Made by a program: the position numbers and the translations under genes. Source: Idiomarina sp. X4 (lineage in GTDB: Bacteria > Pseudomonadota > Gammaproteobacteria > Enterobacterales > Alteromonadaceae). Taken from it: a stretch of DNA of 64,000 nucleotides. This document shows, one piece after another, positions 58,958-64,000 of the stretch. The DNA is taken from assembly GCF_002808045.1 (NCBI RefSeq), contig NZ_CP025000.1, forward strand, positions 2,480,001 through 2,544,000. The letters run 5' to 3'. Below the pieces are notes generated by a model that was not told where the DNA came from, ran no database searches, and saw only the letters and a program-made list of their open reading frames with translations. Position 1 is the first letter of the stretch, and each line of letters starts with the position of its first letter.

Positions 58958-59293
58958 TTGTCAATAGTTTTATTACTCTACTAAACCTAGCACAAAACTC
59001 AGGAAAACACTACCCCTTCACAAGTTGTGACAACTTTGTTTTCTACTAATTCAAAATTGTCTTATAAACAAGCCTTCTGTGTACTAGCGTTCCCCCTGCT
59101 AATAGTCTCGTACTAGGCTCAAAAACTTGATTCATCTAGTTCTACATTTTTGGGGGGATTTTCATAAGTAGTCTGTATGGCACCATACCTGTTTTTCTTC
59201 GATATGTTTCTTAAAACAATGCAGACATGTCCGCACGAACCTAGTTAGAGGTTGTGCCTATTTAATCAATAGAGTACATTAACCATATAACTA
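58958..59293. other. Gene-free stretch holding palindrome P3
   Basis: 336 bp, AT-rich, no ORF with coding character. It contains TGCAGACATGTCCGCA (59220-59235), one mismatch from the perfect palindrome at 57634. It lies about 75 bp before the CTAAGGCGCC element that begins the integrase leader. Confidence 0.5.
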
Positions 59294-59512
59294 CTAAGGC
59301 GCCTGGGCTGCCGCTATCACCAAAAGGAGAAAAAATAGTATAAAACGCCCGAACCTTCCAAATAATATCATTACGATATTTCGGCTAGTTAGCCGCTTGA
59401 GTAAATACCCCTATTTATCTTAGATAGCTTTAAAGGTGCGCCTTTATAGCGGGGTTTAAAACTCACCTACTACAGATATTACTCAATATTCGGGCTTTTC
59501 TTTCTTTATTTA
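59294..59512 (+). promoter_or_regulatory. Structured leader upstream of the integrase
   Basis: About 220 bp with nested inverted repeats. GCCCGAA (59347-59353) pairs with TTCGGGC (59489-59495), which is followed by TTTTC. Inside are CGGCTA-GT-TAGCCG (59382-59395) and a 10-bp stem with one mismatch (59427-59436 with 59441-59450). It begins with CTAAGGCGCC and GCTATCACCA, shared with the decayed copy at 57703. It could be an attenuator, an RNA switch or the recombinase attachment region. Confidence 0.55.
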
Positions 59513-59521
59513 GGAGCCCAT

Positions 59522-60385
59522 ATGAGCAAACTTGGATATACACTGAATCAACTAATAAAAAAACAGCGAGGCGGATCGTTCGCTACTCGTTCAGCGTCAA
59601 AGCGAATTCTCAATTTAATAGCTAAAGAGCTTATTGAAAAAGGATACAAAATCAAAACTCCTGATCAGCTAAAACCAAAACACATAGAGTACCTAGTGAC
59701 TAAATGGCGTCACAATGAACTCTCTTCTTCTACCATAAAAAACCGAATGGCCGAGCTTCGCTGGCTCAGTGCACAAATAGGTAAACCAAATATTGTCCAT
59801 CGAACAAATGATGCTTACTCAATAAGTCGTAGGGTTTTCGTCGGGGAGAATAAAGCACACAACCTGGACATGTCCAAACTTCAAAATATTCAGGATATAC
59901 CAACAAGATACTCCTTACTGCTCCAATCACACTTTGGACTTAGAAAAGCTGAATGCATTCACTTTAATGCAGCATACGCTGATAAAGAGGAGCACATTTA
60001 TCTAAAAAGCACATGGACTAAAGGAGGCAAAGCCCGTTCTGTTCCTATTAAAACTCAAGGGCAGCGAGATTTGCTCAACGAAATTAAGGCAAAGTTCGGC
60101 TCAAAGTCGCTAATAGCTGACAACCGTAACTTTAAAGAGCAAATGAAAGTTTATGAGTACGAAACATGTCGTGTAGGTTTAAATAAAAACCATGGATTAC
60201 GACACCATTACGCCCAAAATCGATTTAAAGACATTAGCGGCTACAGTTGCACCCACCAAGGTGGAAAATCCAGAAAGGAGATGTCAAAAGAGGAGAAAGA
60301 AGTCGATAACAACTTTCGCAAGCAGTTAAGTCAAGAGCTTGGACATGAGCGAATACAGATTACAGCTATGTATATTGGATCTTAA
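59522..60385 (+). CDS. Tyrosine recombinase (element integrase)
   Basis: 287 residues. An N-terminal SAM-like core-binding domain (about 1-95) precedes the catalytic domain with the full set: R141 (HFGLRKAE), K170 or K167 (TWTKGGKARSVP), H224 and R227 (NHGLRHHYAQ), H275 (LGHERIQ) and Y284 (MYIGS). Belongs to the short 'integrase domain' type seen in marine gammaproteobacterial elements, not to IntI, because no IntI-specific insertion is seen. ATG 59522 follows TAGGAGCC. A decayed copy of its start lies at 57731. Expected to integrate and excise the island; the attachment sites are not identified. Confidence 0.88.
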   Translation: MSKLGYTLNQLIKKQRGGSFATRSASKRILNLIAKELIEKGYKIKTPDQLKPKHIEYLVTKWRHNELSSSTIKNRMAELRWLSAQIGKPNIVHRTNDAYSISRRVFVGENKAHNLDMSKLQNIQDIPTRYSLLLQSHFGLRKAECIHFNAAYADKEEHIYLKSTWTKGGKARSVPIKTQGQRDLLNEIKAKFGSKSLIADNRNFKEQMKVYEYETCRVGLNKNHGLRHHYAQNRFKDISGYSCTHQGGKSRKEMSKEEKEVDNNFRKQLSQELGHERIQITAMYIGS

Positions 60386-60492
60386 AGCTAAATGGACTTC
60401 CCAGCTTTCACTAGACAGTCTGTCGCTTTGCTACAAAAAACTCATACTCCTTACTTGTATTAGCCACACCTCCTCCTTTCGCTACTCATTAA

Positions 60493-60579
60493 AGATAACG
60501 CCAGCCCTAAGCAGCGTCTCGCCAGGGCCGGCCGGTGGAAGACCATCAGCCCGGAACGACCTTAATGACCTTGTTAGAT
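60493..60579 (-). repeat. attC-like recombination site 1
   Basis: 87 bp on the minus strand, starting one base after the stop of the 232-residue gene. The R'' box ATCTAAC (60579-60573) fits RYYYAAC. The far end GGCGTTATCT (GTT core at 60499-60497) is the R'-like box. The L-type segments start TAAC and end TAAG in mirrored copies 16 bp long. The centre holds imperfect pairing such as CCGGGC with GCCCTGG. The R' box fits GTTRRRY only in part. Confidence 0.5.
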
Positions 60580-60580
60580 T

Positions 60581-61279
60581 TCATTGATGTTGAAATATTG
60601 AGTACTCGCAAGTCGATTTTCTTTCATCAAAGTCGTTATAGGGTGATACTTCCCAAACGAAAACGTAAGGATCGTCCGTATCGTGACCTCCCGCTGGATT
60701 TAGCCATATAGTTTTTCCGTTATATGTTTCTATTGAAAACGGATAAACATCCTCACCCAATTTACCAAGATTCAAAATAGAACGCTTTCTTCGTTTCAAA
60801 TCCTTTTCTAGCCCTACTAAAACGAATAAGCCACTCGCCTCATGGAAGGAAACGCAATCGGAAAGCTTCTCTAAATCATCATCAATTTTCTTAGCAGAAA
60901 GTTCTTCTTCGTGAAATACTGATTTTATTTCGATATAATGTGTGCATTCAAGATCTGGAGATTTCCTATCCTTTTCAACTTGGCATATTTTTCTAATTGA
61001 AAGGTCAGTCTCTTTTCTTGGCTTAATTTTAGGGTACTGGTTTTTTATCGTAACAATATTTGGATCTGGTAAATTGGCAGATAAAACCTCTTTCAATGGC
61101 TCATACAAACTGTCCTCGTGTGTATGGTAGCCATCGAGCTTTCCTTTAGCTAAGTTCTTAACCACATAATTTAGCTGTAGAAGAAGTTTAGATATATGTA
61201 CCTTGGCCTGAATTCCGTTTGGATAGCATTTTTTTATAGTGAAATCGGACAACCTTAAGAGGCTGTTGGTTCTTGCCAT
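60581..61279 (-). CDS. Putative PD-(D/E)XK nuclease-fold protein
   Basis: 232 residues, not recognised as a named family. The middle has a nuclease-like triad: a Glu-bearing helix (LYEPLKEVL, about 58-66), D92 in KETDLSI, and E117-x-K119 in THYIEIKSV, followed by a helix (KIDDDLEKLSDC). That is the PD-(D/E)XK order. The C-terminal half includes LFVLVGLEKD. Its start overlaps the upstream gene by 25 bp, so the two are coupled. It is followed directly by an attC-like site. A restriction-like or defence role is inference. Confidence 0.6.
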   Translation of the reverse strand: MARTNSLLRLSDFTIKKCYPNGIQAKVHISKLLLQLNYVVKNLAKGKLDGYHTHEDSLYEPLKEVLSANLPDPNIVTIKNQYPKIKPRKETDLSIRKICQVEKDRKSPDLECTHYIEIKSVFHEEELSAKKIDDDLEKLSDCVSFHEASGLFVLVGLEKDLKRRKRSILNLGKLGEDVYPFSIETYNGKTIWLNPAGGHDTDDPYVFVWEVSPYNDFDERKSTCEYSIFQHQ

Positions 61280-61782
61280 TTCTGCAACACCTCATAGTCA
61301 ATACTTAAAGCATCTTTACAACCTATATGATTTACTATTTTTTCTTTCTTAGTATAACTCCACGCGGGCTCTCCAGAGCTTCCGAAGTTCACCTTAGCGT
61401 ATGATCCATCTTCGGCTAATCCAACACCTGGTGGGTAATGCTCAATTAATATTGATTTGCTGAGCACATAGTTAAATACTGATGCATATCGATTTTTTTC
61501 TAATTTTTCTTTTTTGGTAAAAATCTTATCTAAAAAACCTAGCTCTTCATTGACCGTAACTATATTTTTTTCAAGCAAGTAATCCACTGCAGCTTCAAAT
61601 ACATTCTCAATGGCATTGGTAACTGAGGTGCCTGTATAATTAGGAAGCTGCACGCAAAAGAACAATATTTTCTCCTCTTTAATTCTGATTCGCAAAAAAC
61701 ATGCTCCTTCGCTCCAGAATCCACGGAATCGAAAAGGGAGTATGTCTTCTTGGTAGTCCTTCAGGTTAATTGAGAAATTCAA
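61255..61782 (-). CDS. Unknown protein coupled to the nuclease-like gene
   Basis: 175 residues if it starts at TTG 61782, which has AAGGA at 7-nt spacing; the frame is open to a TTG at 61851 that has no site. No recognised domain. It is soluble and alpha/beta, with FRFRGFWSEGACFLRIRI and HYPPGVGLAEDGSY. Its 3' end overlaps the start of the PD-(D/E)XK gene, so the two may act as a pair. No homologue recalled. Confidence 0.6.
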   Translation of the reverse strand: MNFSINLKDYQEDILPFRFRGFWSEGACFLRIRIKEEKILFFCVQLPNYTGTSVTNAIENVFEAAVDYLLEKNIVTVNEELGFLDKIFTKKEKLEKNRYASVFNYVLSKSILIEHYPPGVGLAEDGSYAKVNFGSSGEPAWSYTKKEKIVNHIGCKDALSIDYEVLQKWQEPTAS

Positions 61783-61815
61783 AATTAAATCCTTAACTAT
61801 CTCATATTTAAAATA

Positions 61816-61871
61816 ATATAGCGCTGCGCTCACCGTCTTGTCCGGTGGCAAAAGGCGGAATGTCGTTTACC
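61816..61871 (-). repeat. Degenerate attC-like site
   Basis: From the stop of the 73-residue gene, TAAACGAC leads through CACCG/CGGTG inverted pairs to GCGCTATAT on the minus strand. That resembles GCGTTAT with one change in the invariant GTT, so it would be inactive if it was ever an attC. It lies 34 bp before the TTG start of the next gene. Confidence 0.25.
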
Positions 61872-62088
61872 ACCTACTTTCTCGGTACTCTTCATCGGAA
61901 TCAAACTCTTCGGCTGGAAAACAGGAGTCCACTTGGCAGAAATAAACTTCACCCGTAAACTTATTCACCATATGGGCATTTCCGTTACTAGAACCAGATA
62001 TTTCATAGAAACCACCGCTCAGTACTATCGATAGAGATATCAAAAAACCAATAGTTAAGGCTGTTATTATCCAACGGTTCAATTTCAA
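61867..62088 (-). CDS. Small membrane-anchored protein
   Basis: 73 residues starting at TTG with TAGGAG at 7-8-nt spacing. One N-terminal transmembrane segment (about 7-27), then a short exported part with two Cys (VYFCQVDSCFP), possibly a disulfide, and an acidic tail. Function unknown. Typical size and style of a cassette-borne gene. Confidence 0.55.
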   Translation of the reverse strand: MKLNRWIITALTIGFLISLSIVLSGGFYEISGSSNGNAHMVNKFTGEVYFCQVDSCFPAEEFDSDEEYRESRW

Positions 62089-62251
62089 ATTTTATCTCCT
62101 AGCCAATGTCTTAAGCAATCTATCCTATGTTATCGAAAGTTTACCTGAGCTACTATGAATCGTCACTGGTTTGTAAGCACCTCATAGCCAAAATGGTGTC
62201 CGCCATTCGGCTTATGGCACACTGGCTAATTGGTGCCAAGATAGGGCTTTG

Positions 62252-62303
62252 ATAACGCGTCAATCAGCCGAAGAGCGTGAGGCCAAATGCATCGATTTGT
62301 TAT
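62252..62303 (-). repeat. attC-like recombination site 2
   Basis: 52 bp on the minus strand: ATAACAAATCG (from 62303) to GACGCGTTAT (to 62252), overlapping the last 14 codons and stop of the 200-residue gene. The ends are mirrored (ATAAC/GTTAT) and the TCGAT/ATTGA segments half-pair. Shares GCGTTAT with sites 1 and 3. R'' fits RYYYAAC only in part. Confidence 0.4.
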
Positions 62304-62862
62304 ATTTTTTATATCTGCGCCAAATTTCACGACGCATTCCAGTTTTCATTTTAACTTTTAGCTTCCTGCCGACGCTAGTGCACAAGTAGATCTCTGATGT
62401 AAATATTCTAAAAAACGCTTTTTTTTTGCTGGCTGGAAATAGAAACCTATCTGGTGAGTCAAGCTTTTCTATGAAGTCGGCGGCGAAGAATAACCTAGCT
62501 ACTTCTCCGTCAGTTAATCTCATTGGGAACTTTGAACAAAGTCTCGAAACTCTTTTATCTAGATACGGCTGTATTACAGATCGTTGCTTTTTTAAAAAAG
62601 GTGCATGCTTCCAGTGCCACTCAAAATTTGTCACTTGAACTTCACGAGCACCTACATTTACGAAATCTAAAACATATGCATAAGTGTCTAATATCGTCGG
62701 GTCATAGCTTGGAATCAAACTTCCGCTGTAACTTGCCTTAAGTCGAATAAATTTATCACGAACGGATAACCATAGCGCTACACCTGAAATTAGGATTGTT
62801 CCAAAGGCTGAGACCCAGGGTGCAAAGCTGTTTATGCACTGCCATGTATTACAAGCTTCCAA
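62260..62862 (-). CDS. Unknown membrane-anchored cassette protein
   Basis: 200 residues starting at TTG with AGGAG 5 nt before. One transmembrane segment near the N-terminus (about 13-33), then a soluble domain with a beta-rich start and a basic C-terminus (KLKVKMKTGMRREIWRRYKKYNKSMH). The last residues are encoded by the attC-like site, a pattern common in integron cassettes. No family recognised. It begins 20 bp after attC-like site 3. Confidence 0.6.
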   Translation of the reverse strand: MEACNTWQCINSFAPWVSAFGTILISGVALWLSVRDKFIRLKASYSGSLIPSYDPTILDTYAYVLDFVNVGAREVQVTNFEWHWKHAPFLKKQRSVIQPYLDKRVSRLCSKFPMRLTDGEVARLFFAADFIEKLDSPDRFLFPASKKKAFFRIFTSEIYLCTSVGRKLKVKMKTGMRREIWRRYKKYNKSMHLASRSSAD

Positions 62863-62882
62863 TTGTACTCCTAACTATAAAA

Positions 62883-62934
62883 ATAACGCTCATCATATAA
62901 ATCTTGTAGTTTAGCTTATCTTGTAAAGTTAGAA
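62883..62934 (-). repeat. attC-like recombination site 3
   Basis: 52 bp: TTCTAAC at 62934-62928 (near RYYYAAC) to GAGCGTTAT at 62891-62883 on the minus strand. The interior is AT-rich with a direct repeat ACAAGAT and little pairing, so this is the weakest of the three GCGTTAT sites. Its support is position: 20 bp before the next start, and 65 bp after the preceding stop. Confidence 0.3.
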
Positions 62935-62998
62935 ACTTCCAATCTGCGTTTGTCGCTCGTTGTGGTACTTTCACTCAACATTCCGGGCTACTTGTGGC

Positions 62999-63760
62999 TC
63001 AATCTAGTCGAACTTTGAAGTAACCTTTGTGAAATTTATTTCCATTTTTTAATAAGGGCATAGAAAGTTTTGTCTTGAGCATATATTGATGTAGCTGATT
63101 TGAAAAGTTGTGGCACATTTTCAGCATTTCACCAGCTAAGGAGTCTGTATCTTTGTCTGATGCATAATGCATTAATATATTGCCTGGCAGGTAGTATTTA
63201 TCAAAATAGGCTTTTCTTCGAATGTTATATTCGTGCAAGGAGTCTTTCTCACTATCTACAATCACGGCAATTTTCGAGGTACTTTTCGCTGGGCGTAGAT
63301 GGTTTTCAATCACGAGAGACCAACCTATTTGCTCAGGGTTGACGTCATCTACGGGTGATAAAATTACATAACTTACCAAATGAGTGTAAGGGATACCTTT
63401 TCTGTGAGTACTCAACTTTTTGGGAACATGGTAGCAAGTACAAATGCTAATTTTATGCCCCTGATATTTCTTAGTATTCGTATCAATGCTTATCACATGC
63501 TCATAGTTTTTTTTCAAAAACGCATCCGGATCAAACGTTCCTTCTATACTGTCTGCAGACAAGGACGTAAGTACTTTAGGTTTCCCTGAGTCCCGTTGAT
63601 AACTTCTCTCCAAACGTAGAGAGCTAGGTTCAGCTTCTGGAAAGCTAAAAGTGTTGTTTAATGAATCATAAACAACGCTTAATTGAGACGTTACGCCCTG
63701 CGTTTCGAAAAGCATTATTTCGTTTCTTGGTTTTTTATCTCTCAAATTTTGAGCCTTCAT
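62999..63760 (-). CDS. Unknown 253-residue protein, possible nuclease-like fold
   Basis: 253 residues from ATG 63760; an ATG at 63715 (MLFETQGV) is an alternative. No recognised family. Acidic residues occur on predicted strands: VISIDTNTKKYQ (about 89-100) and IAVIVDSEKD (about 163-172), then YASDKDTDSLAGEMLKMC (about 199-216). That spacing is compatible with an RNase H-like or DUF3800-like nuclease, but this is weak. Its start codon lies against that of an open frame on the plus strand. Confidence 0.6.
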   Translation of the reverse strand: MKAQNLRDKKPRNEIMLFETQGVTSQLSVVYDSLNNTFSFPEAEPSSLRLERSYQRDSGKPKVLTSLSADSIEGTFDPDAFLKKNYEHVISIDTNTKKYQGHKISICTCYHVPKKLSTHRKGIPYTHLVSYVILSPVDDVNPEQIGWSLVIENHLRPAKSTSKIAVIVDSEKDSLHEYNIRRKAYFDKYYLPGNILMHYASDKDTDSLAGEMLKMCHNFSNQLHQYMLKTKLSMPLLKNGNKFHKGYFKVRLD

Positions 63761-64000
63761 GAGTTGCTATTGGTTCAATATACACTCTGAGCTTTATCCG
63801 AGACCAGACATCAGATTCAAGTTTCAGCCAGAAAAACTTAATATGCTTTCGAAAATATCTGGCCTTCACTCGTTGCTGAACTTAGGTTTTGTGCTAGGAG
63901 AGAACGTTAACAACCAGTTAACGGGAAATACGTTAGTAAGGTTTGAATGGTTAGATGGGAGCATCAGTGGTGTTGCTAGACCAGTTGCCGTTCCTATCAT
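63759..64000 (+). CDS. Partial open frame running off the window
   Basis: ATG 63759 opens a frame with no stop for the remaining 80 codons (MSCYWFNIHSELYPRPDIRF…). No ribosome binding site is seen, and the start overlaps that of the minus-strand gene by 2 bp, so the start of one of them may be wrong. Composition looks protein-like, with no motif recognised. Confidence 0.4.
   Translation, partial: MSCYWFNIHSELYPRPDIRFKFQPEKLNMLSKISGLHSLLNLGFVLGENVNNQLTGNTLVRFEWLDGSISGVARPVAVPI

Noticed and set aside
59522..60385. Integrase as an integron IntI
   Set aside because: 287 residues, no IntI-specific segment recognised, and it is convergent with the cassette-like genes rather than at their head.

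Overview
The window looks like the chromosome of a marine gammaproteobacterium. My best guess is the Alteromonadales and probably Idiomarina or a close relative. This is inferred from protein style and gene order (prc-proQ-msrC-yeaC, ydbH-ynbE-ydbL, the tRNA-Gly/Cys/Leu cluster after pgsA, tusDCBE-yccA-tRNA-Ser, ftsK-lolA-rarA-serS, trxB-aat-bpt-infA beside clpA-clpS, yejK/yejM) and from the many sodium-coupled transporters and peptidases. No database search was possible.

Positions 1-53502 are ordinary, densely packed core genome. In order they hold: the 5' end of pepN; a Na+/H+ antiporter and a Na+-symporter; prc and proQ (proQ has an apparent one-base homopolymer frameshift near its start); an alanine:Na+ symporter; an M14 carboxypeptidase; GAPDH; msrB; pyruvate kinase; a PilZ / LytS-like kinase / LytTR regulator operon; M61 and M23 peptidases; LysE/LysR; a PagL-like gene behind a perfect 32-bp palindrome resembling AcrR-type operators; alkB; the YdbH-YnbE-YdbL envelope bridge; three tRNAs; pgsA; uvrC with a UvrY/GacA homologue that has lost its phosphorylation pocket; the sulfur-relay tus genes; serS, crcB, rarA, lolA, ftsK, lrp, ald; and an N-degron cluster (aat, bpt, clpS, clpA) around infA and trxB.

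Positions 53503-60400 form an accessory, AT-richer island just downstream of a tRNA-Pro(GGG) gene. It encodes a tiny membrane protein, a three-gene operon of two small helix-turn-helix proteins plus an archaeo-eukaryotic-type primase (AEP/PrimPol-like), a hairpin-dense candidate origin, a membrane protein, an AbiEii-type nucleotidyltransferase toxin with a small non-AbiEi partner, and a complete tyrosine recombinase. A palindrome (TGCGGACATGTCCGCA) recurs three times in the intergenic regions, a shorter form sits inside the integrase gene, and a decayed copy of the integrase start with its upstream region lies 1.8 kb before the intact one. This looks like a small self-replicating integrative element or satellite built up by tandem insertion.

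Positions 60490-64000 look like a run of minus-strand gene cassettes. Three attC-like sites share the core GCGTTAT on the minus strand, with a fourth that is degenerate. Several of the genes start with TTG behind strong ribosome binding sites, and all are of unknown function. One has a PD-(D/E)XK nuclease signature and overlaps its upstream neighbour. No integron integrase is visible in the window. The primase island and the cassette run are the parts most worth following up.
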